Assembly: GCA_014904985.1 (NCBI GenBank)
Contig: MU129019.1
Coordinates: 91,693 to 155,692, forward strand
DNA from: Hydnum rufescens UP504
Taxonomy: Eukaryota > Basidiomycota > Agaricomycetes > Cantharellales > Hydnaceae
Direction of reading: 5' to 3'
DNA: 64,000 nucleotides
This document shows, piece by piece, positions 46,598 to 58,595 of this stretch. The notes under the pieces were generated by a model, which had not been told where the DNA came from, ran no database searches, and was given only the letters and a program-made list of their open reading frames with translations. A program made the translations under genes and the position numbers. Numbering within the stretch: position 1 is the first letter of the stretch; every line of letters begins with the position of its first letter.

Positions 46598-47077
46598 CAG
46601 ATCAGGTTTATATCAGGAGTGTCATCCTCATCCTAATATCCGCGGGTTCCAGTTGCTTTGAGGTATCAGAGTCCTAATCAGGGATAAGCACGGGTCATTT
46701 TGGGAATAGCACGTCTTGTCGCTCTTATAAGCAACAAATGAGCAAGCGAATAACTGGAGGTGGGTAATCTCAGTGACGCATCGGGCCATTTGTCAAGTCC
46801 CTTTCTGGGTTATACGATCAAGACACTTTTTAGATATTGTTAATCGCACACACGTTTTTATCTTATGTCCATGGAGCGAGAAAACCCTAGCTGTAGGGAA
46901 AATTAAAAATTCCAGAAAAACATGAGTTTTCTACTGGATCTTTTGTGCCAAGATTCGACCCTATTTTGCTGTCCCAAACACGCCGCCTCTTATTGTTCCC
47001 AACCCTCTTATGGCACCGAGAATATGTATAGAATAGCAATCCGGTTGGTAGTACTTGACATCTGCTATACCATCAGA

Positions 47078-49590
47078 ACTAGGTCACAAGGGAATCAGCA
47101 GGGATACAGATGGCATGCTTGGTATCAGATAATAGCGCTTGCTGGATGAGTTCCATGCTGAGATGGAGCATGGGTCCAAAAAGCTTCAGAGATCGCTTCA
47201 GATGAGGATATTCGAAAGCCCCGCTGCTTGGTGCCAAATAGAAAGTGTATCTCAGATGTACATCAAATGCAATGAGCAACATAGACCTCACCCTCCTGTA
47301 CGCCTTGGTGGGCCGGCCACCACTCGCCGAAGAAGATACCACGAATAGGGCTCCAAACGATAAATTGTTCAGTGGGGCCCCAGAGTCCCTTCTTCACCCA
47401 CACATCCGCCCACCACCTCGAACTCCACAATAGGAATCCCCAAGCGAAGGCTCTTCTCCATCCCGGACCTATCCTCGAATGCGCCAGATATGCGTCAATC
47501 GCAAGACCGACCGGTTGGATAAGGAAAAAGCCCATGATGGACCAGTCCCAGAAATAACGATGAGGATGAGCTGGGTCCGCGGGGAACCGATACATAACGA
47601 TAAGATGCAACGCCGTGGACATGACAAAGGTCAGCGTAACCCTCAATAGACGGTTATTCCTCTGGACCTTTTGATCGCATCGGCTGAAAAGAAGAGGGAG
47701 AGGAAAGTGTCACTGAGGTGTGTGAAGCTTCGACGAAACATGTGATGCCAACGATTGCTCCAGAAATCCTGGAGTGAAATGGCAAGGAGGGGCTCCTCGA
47801 AAAAGGGCGGCCAGGAGGAAGGACTTGTCAAGCCGGAGGCGACAAAAAAAATGGAGAGCAAGTCATAGATCATCGCCATTCCACAGGAAAGAAACGTGCC
47901 AATTGCGAAGCCACAAAGGATTTGGTCCCAGACTGGTAATGCGCGCGAGACGGGCTCGTTCAGTGTTGTCTTGAATGGCACTTGTTTAATGTAAATATCA
48001 ATCCCATCCATGACAAGCTGGTACGCGGCAAAGTGGAGGACAGCGCGAGTGAGGAACACTGCACGCGTTGGTGGCCTATAATTCATGACCCGGGATGGTG
48101 CAAAATCCCACCGACGACGCGCCATCCAGCTGGAACCAGTCATAGATGCGGAAAAGGTCTAGAGCGTATATGATACGTCCTATTGTATCTTGAGGAAGTG
48201 GGAAGACTTTTCCAGTGGAAAGCGATACCCACGTCGGAGGCGCGTCATTCATAATCATAAACAAATGCATGAACCCATAGCAGGGAATCGTAGACAGCCA
48301 CGAATAAACCTTATGAGGTAGTAGAGGAATTTTCAGAAAGTGTGATCAGAAAAAACTTCGACACGCACTTGAATAGATACCAACGGGTCATGGTAATGGT
48401 AACGTCCATGGCCAAAATCCCAAAACGCCCAGAGTGTCAAGGGAAGCAAGAAGAAGCGGACAAACCATGGCCATCGCTTGCCGGGGAAAGTATGGGTGAA
48501 AATACAAACAGTATATAGAAACCAGGCGAGGGTGAACCGAGGGAGAAGGGTCCGGACTAGGTCAGGGGTCGCAGAACGGAGGCCGACACTGGGCTCACTC
48601 CTTGTCTTCATATATTGGGTAGATGTTTTCTTCGCCAGGTCGTTGAAGAGCTCGCTGCCTAGTGTGGGGCTGTGTCTGTCAGAATCCACTCATTTAGATT
48701 TCCAGATAGGGCCGTGTTCGAAGCGGCCCTTCGTACGATCCGAACAGGTCAGGTCAGGACAAGATTGGACTCCGGAGTAAGAGGTTGCAAAAGAACAAAT
48801 TAGATTGTTACAGATCCCATTAATTATGGCCATAAGATGGTGTCCAACATATAGCGCGTCATCATGGAATGTGGCCTGCACGACCCCCAAATACTTGAAC
48901 GACCGCATTACCCTTATGCTCGGCATCATCCTCGTCTGCCTCACCTATCCGTGGTGGAATCATAATCAAGCCATTTACCTCCCGCCCGGTGCGGTTATAG
49001 ACGATATGTTGTTGGTCAGTAAAGTCATGTATTAAGCCCCGACGATCGCCATTCTTTTCCATATTGAGCGCCACCCGTAGGCGCTCTTCCACTTCCGCAC
49101 GTCGCTTCGTTTTAGACCCCCCGCGCGCAATGATGACCGCTGCACCAATGCCACAGAGGAAGGAGGCAGGAATGAGGAGCCCCGTCGTCCAAGGCGGGCG
49201 GTTGTATCTGAAGAAGGGAAGGAAAAACAATGACAAAGTAGTAAGGGTAGAAACAAAGGGCTACTCGCTCGTTCAGACCCCACATCGTCCCACATAGAAT
49301 GCACTAAGAGCAGGGTCAATGACTATCACAGAAGAAAAATTGAGCGAAGCACATGTACCTGGAAGAACGAGTTGCCATCCACTAGTAAACAAATGAGGAG
49401 GGCAGTGCTGTGGGCGAGACACGGTCAAACTATAAGCAGACGTTCCTTGGGAGAGAATCTTACCCAATAGGGAAAGCCTATCAATCAGGGAACGAATTAG
49501 GTGGGTGGCTCCTCTCACGCACGAGGGGACTTACTCTGTGTGTGTCTGTGGAGTGTGGACGATACCACGTCTGACTCTTCGCAAATTCCC
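47078..49590 (-). repeat. Segmental duplication, copy 2
   Basis: Partner of 43355-45845. On the right it continues without break into the complete upstream exons of the membrane-protein gene, so this is probably the parental position for that gene. Confidence 0.9.
47263..48611 (-). pseudogene. Wax-synthase-like acyltransferase, copy 2, two frameshifts
   Basis: Full-length counterpart of 43584-44886, including the intron after HDPLVSIQ, the catalytic SLQDFWSNRWHHMFRRSF and the end SPIRGIFFGEWWPAHQ. Two indels break it: an extra T in the run of T near 48150 (DLF/SASMTG frame switch) and a missing base near 47650, between AIKRSRGI and LLRVTLTF. Each lies at a point where copy 1 reads through. 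Unless these are sequencing errors, this copy cannot make the enzyme. Confidence 0.85.
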
Positions 49591-51346
49591 TTTGCTCTGT
49601 GTTGAAGACCAGACGTTAGTGATGGTAGGGATGCAGTTGGACATGAGGGAATAGGGCGCACGTCTTCTCAAATCTTTCTGCTGCTTTTCGGTCAGCACGT
49701 GGGTGAAATTTGGGTCGATCTGAGGGTCTGGGAGGTCATCTGGATGTTGGAGAGGCGGAAGGTCAAGCCTCATTCGCAGCCGTGCGTCAAGCCGCTTGTA
49801 GTGCCATATAAAGAGAATTCCTGAGGATGAAACAAATCCAGAGTGAATTAATTCGCCGATCAAATCGATTTGCCGAAATAAGATACAGACGATAAGTGTC
49901 CATTAGCCTCCAGGGAATAAGACCAACGCCCGTGACGGTGAATAAGGCTGATGAATGAAATTCGTCAACAGATTACCGAAGGATATATTTACGCAAGGTA
50001 GCGAACCATTCTCGACCTGGCTGGATATTTCGATCCAGAACTTTTGCTGTTGCGGATTATGCAAATTGATGAATTTGGCCAGGAAGAAGACGATGGCGGC
50101 GCCCCAAAAGACTGGAGATCGAGAACGTAAGAAGATGGAGAGGACCCCAGTGAAAGGACTGCCTCACCAACAAGGAAACCATATATTCCAACAACAATTC
50201 CAGTGGCTATGGTGAATAATGTATATCAGGACTGTGCTTTAAAAATTTTCAAGAGTACGTACGGGTCATCAAGAACTGGCCGAGCCCACGTAGAGTCCTT
50301 CGGATTCTAGCACGTCTCTTCAGGACATGCTCTACATGGGCATCTAGCTCATCCTCGGTCTTTCTACGCTTTCTTGGGGCTTTCTCAGCACCTTCTGTAT
50401 CAGGAAGACTCTCGAAAGTGTCTGAAGGGGAGAGTGTGGGGAGAGTGACGACGGGCCGCCGGGAATAGATAGGAAGGCGGGGGATGAGAATGGAGTTGGC
50501 GGCGTTGGAGAGGTGGGAAACGACAGCGACTTGGGGATCTATGACGTCGAGGTGCTCAACGACATCGTCGAGATGGTGTTCCTCGTCGTCATACTCGCTT
50601 TCAGAGTCGTCGTCATCAGAGGAATATTCGGAAGAGGGGGTTTCGTCTGTGAAGGGATCATGAAGTTCTGCAACGGGCTGTTCTTCAGTGCGGGCGGAGG
50701 TGCCAGTGGGCACCTGAAGGGTCATTAACTGGGGGACTCCAAGGTGTGGAGAAGAGGCTCGCCGGGCCAGGGCCACGTCTGCTAAGTTGGGAGGCGCGGT
50801 TAATGAAGGATTTGACGGGGACCGTGAGGGTGGTCTTGGAATACCCGCACCTGGGACAGCGAGATGGCGAGCGAAGCTTGGGGAGCTGCTCGCCTGGCCG
50901 TTGTCCGCAGAGACTGCGAGGGGGGCTGAGACTCGGTGGGGGATACCAGGACGGTCGGAAGCAGTGGATGATACATTGAGTCTGCGCCTAGCGATAGCAT
51001 CGGAGACCCAGCTGCGGCCATCATCCTCAGCGTCGGTAGCGTTTCCATCATCTTTCGTTTGGGGCCGGAGCTGTGGACCTGGGGCCGGAGTAAGACTACT
51101 GCTTGGGGGCTGAATGTTGGGTCCTTGGTCTCCAGGATCAGAGGGAGCCCGCGAGTTTCTAAATACACTTGAGACTGTGGCACTCCTAGAGCGACCGCGT
51201 CCTTGGCGAGCACCTGTACCAAAGTCCTAGTGAAGAGATATGAGTACAAAGAGGGTAGATTCGATTGGTAAACTGACGGGGGAGCCTTCGCCGTCTGAGG
51301 GCTCTGGGAGGGTTGCGTAATTTTTCTTTACTCGTACAGAAGGCAT
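48862..51346 (-). CDS. Polytopic membrane protein, DUF2985-like
   Basis: Function unknown; this type is widespread in filamentous fungi. Eleven exons: 51346-51278, 51226-50263, 50206-50168, 50111-50007, 49947-49891, 49820-49662, 49596-49535, 49477-49464, 49407-49359, 49303-49269, 49207-48862 (632 aa). The first roughly 345 residues are disordered, Ser/Pro-rich, with an acidic run (SSDDDDSESEYDDEEHH) and KAPRKRRKTED, ending in RARIRRTLRGLGQFLM. Membrane segments follow: TGIVVGIYGFLVVFWGAAIV, ALFTVTGVGLIPWRLMDTYR, then the loop LPDPQIDPNFTHVLTEKQQK and WYRPHSTDTHRAFPIGTALL, and WTTGLLIPASFLCGIGAAVI. The tail is LRVALNMEK...AGHIP. Exon 10 uses a GC donor (AACGA/GCGAGT). Family name is from pattern memory. 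Confidence 0.85.
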
Positions 51347-51812
51347 TAGGGAATGGGTACTAGAGGGAAGGAGGGAGAGAAAGATTCAAAGACTCGCTCA
51401 AGGATTCAGTCAAAGCAAAGACTGGACCACAAGCCGCCAATCACGTGGCGATAAGAGGTCCCAATTGTCCCAGTCGATAACTGTCAATTGTTACTGTACT
51501 CGTTCCCACACGGCATCTGGTTACAAGCAGGTGCACGAGCCACGGCCACAGCCGTGCCAACCGTAGTCAAGGTGCCCACAATGGGCCACTCCTCCCGCCC
51601 CCTACCGAGACCGACACCGCGGTGATTTCCGGTCAGTCTGCTACGGCCGCAGCTTGACTATGATTTCTCTCCGAGGACCCCTGAATCCGCCCAAGTCCTA
51701 TACGGATCCGCTACCTGCTACCTCTTGCCTACCAGTCAACAATTAAAAGCTGTGCATAAATGCACATTCGGCACATTCCGACACCCCTACACTCTTCGTC
51801 TTTACTCTAAGG
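51347..51812. promoter_or_regulatory. Divergent promoter region
   Basis: Separates the membrane-protein gene (-) from the unknown gene at 51813 (+). It contains CCAATCACGTGGCGATAAG at about 51437-51455, which combines CCAAT, CACGTG and GATA cores. No gene is seen. Confidence 0.4.
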
Positions 51813-53339
51813 ATGTCGTCGGTACGCTAAAATGGCATTCTTGGGAAGGCGCTATGTCCTTATACTGTCTTTAGCCAGAGCCTGAGCGACTTTCAGAGGC
51901 GCAGGTATTATCCCCGTCTGCATCTGTCACTAATACTGTCTAATGCCTTCTCAATCAGGTTGCTGATGCGTTCCACACTTTTCTGCAGAAAGCACTCGCC
52001 CAAGCAAAGGCTGAACGTCTTCTCGATGAGAGCACACTTGCGTCCGCCGAAGCCGATATCATGGTGTCAGGTTCGTCATACCATACTGAACACTGCATTC
52101 GTCTCTTCATTATTACTCTAGGACCCGCTCTCTGTCTTTACTTTGCTGCTCTTAGGTCAACCGGCAGCCCACCAAGTGTCCCTCTTCCAGGAAACACCAG
52201 TGGAACTCCACTGGTCCTCTCAGCCAAATCATGTCCCGAAACGTTTACCAATTTTTTCGCCCTCTGGGCTGCATCCGTCGCTCCAATCCAATCCCTGTCC
52301 TCCCCCTTAAGACACGACCTCGCTCGTATAATATGTGATCAACCCCCTCTGTCTCCCAATATTCGTTCTTCCCTTCATCGAATAGCTGCCGACCTGCGCG
52401 CTGTTGCTATCGAGATTAGTCAGAGAAGAACCTTCCAGGTTCGTCTACTTTCATATTCGACTTATTTCTTATTTCTACCTCACTCTGTTGGACTCTTTAT
52501 AGAACCGCTACGGTGCTGATCTACAGGTAGCTTTGGATTCCGGTGGCGGTATGGGTCGCCGTTCATCTGTACAAGCGAAATTTACCCCACCACCTGCATA
52601 TGGAGGCGACGGACAGATGTATCAGCATCCAGAGAAGCTCAAGGTACAGGCTCCAACTCATCTATACTCCACTTCTCCGACTCTGTCCTCTGCAGCCTCT
52701 GGCAGGAGTGGTCGTAGCTCACGCAGCGCCAGAGCATCGCCTTCACCTCCTCATTCTCCAGTTATTCTGAATGATAGCGATCCCATCATCGATGTCATTC
52801 GAGAAACCTTGTACGCTGCCCTTGCGGACGTGCTTTCTCTCGCCCCCTCCCTTCGCCCCTTACTTTCAACCGATCCAATCAGGGCCTTCTTCTCCTCCGT
52901 GGCGCTCGCGGTCCTAGAGGTATCTAGCAAGGCCGTTACGCCTTCCGGAGATGTGGAAGGTGTTCTGGGACAGTATGTAACATTTGATGACTGCCCGGAG
53001 CCGTTAAGGCCCCTTATGCGCGAACTCATCGGGATCTCTCGTCTCACGAAGGCGATCGAAGAGGAGGACGATGCACTCGCCATGGAGCTCATCTCGCACG
53101 GGCGTGACGATGAACTTAGGGGCACCGTCACTCGCATGGAGCGCTTGAAAGCGATGCTCGAGCGTGGGAGCGGCGTCGAAGAGATGGAAGTTTCCCGGGG
53201 AAATGGGAGGGCCAGTCCGAGCGGCACCACTCTCCAGCTTGCGAATCGAATTAATGCCCTTGCTCTCAGATTGACACAGCTACCTACATTCCGCGAGCGC
53301 CAACACGACGTGTTCAACATCTTGCGTGGGGTGCGATAA
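51813..53339 (+). CDS. Conserved-looking protein of unknown function
   Basis: Five exons: 51813-51821, 51875-51904, 51959-52070, 52122-52438, 52503-53339 (434 aa); all junctions are GT-AG and in phase. The first exon has only nine bases (MSS). The N-terminal part is helical (VADAFHTFLQKALAQAKAER), followed by ETFTNFFALWAASVAPIQSL and RSSLHRIAADLRAVAIEISQ. The middle is Ser/Arg/Pro-rich and disordered. The C-terminal half is again helical (DPIIDVIRETLYAALADVLS, LRPLMRELIGISRLTKAIEE) and ends LPTFRERQHDVFNILRGVR. No signal or membrane segment. I do not recognise the family. Confidence 0.85.
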
Positions 53340-53494
53340 CTTATACTTCTTCTGCTCCAGTGTTCGGACCATGTTTATGTTGTATTGATATCTACTTCGA
53401 CTGTACCTTTTATCCAACGGACTACAATGCTATTTGCTGTAATCTACTGTGTCTGTCCGGGTTGTAGCCGGCGGTGGCAGTGTCCATCGCGAGT

Positions 53495-56400
53495 ATGGGA
53501 AAGAAACCAAACGGCAAGACTGCAGTGAAAGAGGCGAAGAAAGTGAAAGCTGCCCAGAAAGTCGCACGCAAGGAGACGAAGACACAGCAGAAAAAGAAGA
53601 CCAAAGTGGGTGCTGATGCTGAAGACGAGGACAACGACTTGGAGCGATCCTTGAACGTGTAGGAATGCTCTCGATTTTGCTCTTCATGACCTTGATTCAG
53701 CGTACAACTGATGGAATATCTGATCCTTTTCAGATGAAAATAGAATGGGAAGAGGTGATCTGACTGTCTCTCGTACTCATTCCTCTCTCAAGGCGCTAAC
53801 GTTGCGAACTCCAGAAACATCGCGTGACAGAAGAAATAGTGGAAGGACCTCCTACCAGACGGGCCAATGCATCCCTCACAGCTGATCCAGGCGGGAATCA
53901 CATCTGGTGTATAGGCGGGGAGTACTTCAGTAGCGATGGCAAAGCGGTATGCCCACGACACAGGTTTCGTTACTTCTACTTCGGAATCCTCATGCCCCCT
54001 TCAATTCCATAGCACTTTTATAACGACGTCTATCGATACACCCCGGACAAGGTACCGTCAGTCGTCTTCTAGTTTGTCGCGTTCAGGATTTTGAGCTGAT
54101 TGCAACGTTTTACTACTTTGCTTTCATCTGCGCGATCCTGGCTGCACTTGTAGGACGAGTGGCGTCGCTTTGTGTCAGCAACGTGCCCTGGACCGAGGTC
54201 TGCACATGCAGTAGTGCCTTCTCCAGCAGGTGGCGGGAAACTTTTCTTGTGCGGTATGTCTGATGCTCTCTCTGTCTTCGGACCTCCTGGTGCTGATATC
54301 GAATTGCCTTAACAGGGGGTGAGTTCTCCTCATTGGTGCGTCGTCTTTAAAAATTTAACTTGACCCTGCCGAGACCTATTGCGTTTCCGTGAACAGCATC
54401 AAACAACGTTCCATCATTATCGAGACCTGTGGATGTTCGATATATCAACTAAATCATGGGAGCGTATCGAGACGAAAGTAAGGCCAAGTGCCCGGTCAGG
54501 ACACCGGTCCGTACCGATTCCTCTACACGCTCTGAATTACTTGAGAAATGTCAGCCATGAACTTAAATGACGTTATTCGCAGGATGGCTCTGTGGAAACA
54601 TTACGTTGTCTTATTCGGTGGATTCTATGATCCTGGCGTTCGTAGTATGTTTATTTTCTCGTTTACGACCCACAGTCTATCCCATTTCGATCTTTTCCCC
54701 GTTCGTTCTTCAGCCCAATACCTGAATGATCTGTGGGTATTCGACACTCAAGAATATACTTGGACACAAGTAGTGTTACGGGACACAGATCGGAGGCCTT
54801 CGTAAGTTGATGCCCCCTATCGTTTCACTGTTGCGAAAGCTGAGTTTTTGCACCTCGTGGTTACATAGACCTCGAAGTGGATTCTCTTTCATTCCTAGCG
54901 GAGATGGAATCGTCTTACACGGTATGCCGCCTTTCTTTCCAAGTCGACATAAGAAATTAGTATCTGATTTTTAACGCACAGGAGGCTATTGCAAAGAATA
55001 CGTCAAAGGTAAACGAGTACAGGGTGTCGCTCTGGAGGACACATGGTTCCTGAAGTAACGCTGCCTAAGCCTATTTCCGAAGCCTTCATAGACGCTCATA
55101 GTGCGATAATCTTGTAGAATGTCAATGAATCTCAAAGAGCTCAAATGGGAACGTCGGAAGAAGACTGGGTACGCACCCTCGGTACGCAGTGGATGCACCA
55201 TGGCGCTTTGGGCCGCGCGGGATATCGGCATCCTTTTCGGTGGAGTCAAGGATGATGACCAAAGCGAGGAAACGCTGGTCAGCGAATTCTATAATGATCT
55301 GTACGTAATTCCCTCTTCCTCCCTGCAATATTTCTGAGATTACCTGTAGGTACGGATATCACACAATAGGAAACGGGAAGTGGACGTCGATGATGCTACG
55401 GAAGAAAAAGCCGAACCAGGGACGCAAGCAAACCCGTGCCGCCCCCACCAGAGCAGTAGACGTCCGGCCTCCGCCATCTCACCATTCAGAGGATGAAGGT
55501 GGCGAGGGTGGTAGTGATGCAGACGTTGAACGGCAGGTGGCGGCCGTTGGCAAGGAACAGCCGAAAAAGGCCCCCAGGAACAATACAGAGCCGGAAGAAC
55601 ATGTTTTGCCTCTGCCGAGATGTAAGTGTACTTTTGCTGGGTTTTTGGCAACCGTGCACAGCACTTATCGGCGAGGTCTTTGATGCAGACAATGCAATGC
55701 TCGCGGTTTTGCGAAACACGCTCTACATGTATGCCCTCCGTTTCTGACTCCTTAGTCCCCACCTGATCGTATTTCCTTCGAACCGTGACAGCTACGGTGG
55801 AATTCTTGAGCGGGGATCCCAGGAAATCACTCTCGATGACTTCTGGTGTATCGCTCTGGATAAAATGGAAACATATGTCTGCTTGAAACCACTGGAAACA
55901 GACGTGTCAGCGATTGGAGACGAAAGCAGTAGTGACGACGGCGATGACAGTGATGACAGCGAGGGCAGCGATAACGCCCAAGAAGAGGACGAAGAAGCAG
56001 GTGATCCAGAACAGGAAGCGGAAGATGAGCGACATCGGCAACAAAGGGCCGCGGACCTTGCGGCAGACCAAGAAGAGGTGGAGAAAGTAAGCCCTTCTAG
56101 AAGCTCATACTTTGACAGCTCATGGACCCTGAAGACTCCAGGCCGCATTGCGCGTTCGAGCAGCCGATTTTCTCAATGCATCCAAGACAATTAACCCTGT
56201 CGAGGCGTTGAGCACCCCACTTCCTGGCGAGACTCTAGCAATTTTCTACGCCCGTACCCGTGAGTGGAGCACGCTCACATAGTCAATTTGCGATAACACA
56301 CTGATGTTGCCCGTGTAATTTTTAAGGCGAATATTGGATTCAACAGGCTCACACTTCGAGTGACAATAGAGGTAAAATGTTGCGAAGAGATGGCTTTGCT

Positions 56401-56616
56401 TTGGCATCCGAACGATATCGTAAGCCTTTCAACTCCTGTATCATAAGGATGATTAGCTTTTTTGAGTGACGTGGGGGGTCATCAGAAAGCTACAAGCCCA
56501 TTCTCGATGAAGTTGAAACAATTTTGGCGGAAGCTGGTTTGGATGCAGAGGAGATGAAACAAGTCCGTGGAGGGGGAGATGGGGCATTAGGTAGTGGAAG
56601 CAGGAACAGACGATGA
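53495..56616 (+). CDS. Kelch-repeat protein, Kel3/KLHDC4-like
   Basis: A conserved eukaryotic beta-propeller protein, probably cytosolic; its role is poorly known. Eighteen exons: 53495-53656, 53734-53754, 53815-53946, 54013-54051, 54154-54253, 54316-54335, 54397-54506, 54583-54644, 54714-54801, 54869-54921, 54982-55054, 55118-55300, 55350-55621, 55689-55728, 55792-56086, 56142-56259, 56327-56419, 56486-56616 (663 aa). The N-terminus is Lys-rich (MGKKPNGKTAVKEAKKVK). Kelch blades: VEGPPTRRANASL, IWCIGGEYFSSDGK, GGGKLFLCGGEFSS, SARSGHRMALWKHYVVLFGG, PRSGFSFIPSGDGIVLHGGY, SGCTMALWAARDIGILFGGV, NTLYIYGGILERGSQ. A Pro/Gly/acidic insert splits the last blade. The C-terminal domain has TPLPGETLAIFYARTREYWI and DNRGKMLRRDGFALASERY, diagnostic of this family. 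Confidence 0.93.
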
Positions 56617-57286
56617 CATATGGTTGTGTCGAAATTAATTGCTCGTCCTGATAGTGTCATATCCTGATGCAAATGAAGAAGACAGCCACTACAGATGGTC
56701 TGAACATAGCTATTTGCGTTTCCGAAACGCATCGGAGCATAGTTTCCGACTTAAATATCCGCTTCAGGTCGTAGGGCAAAACTGTCCTAGCTCACCCCTT
56801 TGAAACCGTCTGGGAATTCGATATCGACAAAATGCGAGGGGATTCAGCTGCACTAAACTGGAATGAGAAGCTCGCGGGGATTAAAGAATCCCTTTCACCA
56901 AGTTAGTGATGAAATGACTGGAGATTATGCCCTCACTGACGAAACCAGCCAGGTTTGGATGTTCACATGAAGAACCGAATGTCGCGTGTCACGGTCACGC
57001 TTTGTCACCACTGACAAAGCGAGCCGACTAAGCGCGGCTCTCTACCTCATGAACCTAAGGAAAAAAAGGCCGGAGAACAGCCTTCCTGGGCCACCGATTG
57101 TATATCGAGGCACCCCAGGCAGCCGAGGCAGTCTGACTTGTTCCGGAACTTAGAGTATTATCTGACTAAAAGCCAAGGGGACCCTCCACTCTCGTTTAAT
57201 CCTCTTAAAAGCTTCCGGTATTCCTTCGCCCGCGGGACAATCCTTTCGATCCTTGCCATAACTAAAAGGCCCCCAAGTTGCTCGAT
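56617..57286. other. Intergenic with a strong hairpin
   Basis: A perfect 10-bp inverted repeat with a 4-base loop lies at 56998-57021 (CGCTTTGTCA, CCAC, TGACAAAGCG). A short plus-strand frame around 56800-56906 (WEFDIDKMRGDSAALNW) looks protein-like but cannot be joined to either neighbour; it may be a relic exon. Confidence 0.5.
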
Positions 57287-58382
57287 ATGGATCCAGAGAC
57301 CTATGTGGTGAAGCTGTCTATCACAGAGGATTCAAGTGCGCCTCCTTGCAGTAATCCCTGTCAGAGTTTTGTATATCTACTGATGAGGTGTACCACCTGC
57401 AGTCTGTCCGTGGTGCTACATCGGTGGGCTCCTTGCGAACGGACATGGCTTTGCGGATTTTCTCACTTTGCTATGTGCAGGATGGAAAGAAATGGAGAGA
57501 GCAATCCGACAAATTGAGGGCGATGGTCTTCCCATCAAGTTCGATATCGAGTTCAAGCCCTTTCGACTCGACCCATCCTTGTCAGAAGACATGGCTATAG
57601 ATATGGTGAGGCAACCCACGGTTATCACACCCATAGGTACGATCCCATTGACCACTGACCGAATCCTCTTCTATTGGCAGGGCCGGCGGAATTTGGACAA
57701 GTTTGGGCCCATCCGGTTCAGCGAGATAAAGAACATGATCGAAGCCCGGGGAGGCGACGTTGGCATTCACTTGTGCGTATATGCCTGAAGCAGATTCCTG
57801 CGATGGACTCATCCTGATGTCTTTGTGATCATACCCCCGTAGCAATTGGAATGGTGTTGTCCGACAAACAGGGAATTCCCATCGCCTCATTCGCCATGCA
57901 TATGAGAAGCAGATGGAGCGTGACAAGGAGACCCAAGTCACCACGGGTGTCGACGGTCTGCATGTTAAACTCCTGTCGGAGGTCTTCGAAGGCCAATTTG
58001 AACGGGCCGAGGACACAGGGGATCCAGAAATTCTGGGTGGCTACTGCGAAAAAGTTGGTCTGATGGCGAAAGATGAGGTTGGTGCATCATTCAGGCGTCA
58101 TCCCCCCTTTCCTCCAGATCCGATATAGTCTTGTATAGGCGATCTCATTCTTGGCCGGTCCTGAGCAACGGCGCGAAGTTGAAGAACACTTCCAGGAGGC
58201 AGAAACGCTAGGGATCACCGGAATACCTCACATCGTAATCCACAACCGATGGGCAATTGTTGGAGTTCAGACTTCCGATGTATACTACCGAGTAAGTTTT
58301 CCTGCCGCTGGACAGCAGATTCGAAATGTGTTCACTTACGGTGAACACGGTGCAGGTCTTTGACATATTTGCTAGGCAGTAG
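57287..58382 (+). CDS. DsbA-like thioredoxin-fold oxidoreductase (FrnE type)
   Basis: A disulfide-oxidoreductase-fold protein; FrnE relatives act as dithiol oxidoreductases or isomerases in stress and secondary metabolism. Seven exons: 57287-57335, 57388-57423, 57481-57605, 57681-57772, 57843-58077, 58139-58291, 58356-58382 (238 aa). The redox motif is CPWC in AVCPWCYIGWKEMERAI at residues 21-37. The helical insertion includes FNWNGVVRQTGNSHRLIRHA and VKLLSEVFEGQFERAEDTGD. The cis-Pro loop is GITGIPHIVIHNRWAIVGVQ near the C-terminus. No signal peptide, so cytosolic. Converges on the phosphoesterase 213 bases away. Confidence 0.92.
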
Positions 58383-58595
58383 GTTGTGATGAATTTCTTT
58401 TCAGTTTTTCTTTATCGTTTTGCTTGGTGATTCCATGCTCGCACCTCCAATAACTGCTGTCGATTTTATGCTAAGTCATGTCTATGTAGCATAGCAGCTC
58501 TCTCGAATTGTGATACCTACACGGCGTAAACTAAAATAATTGAAATGCTACAGATGCGTGCCAACTGAAGATGAACCACGGAAGACAAGCCATCG

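Noticed and set aside
46250..46636. 128-codon plus-strand frame
   Set aside because: It is the complement of the CACTA-type fragment, whose minus-strand reading matches a known family pattern.
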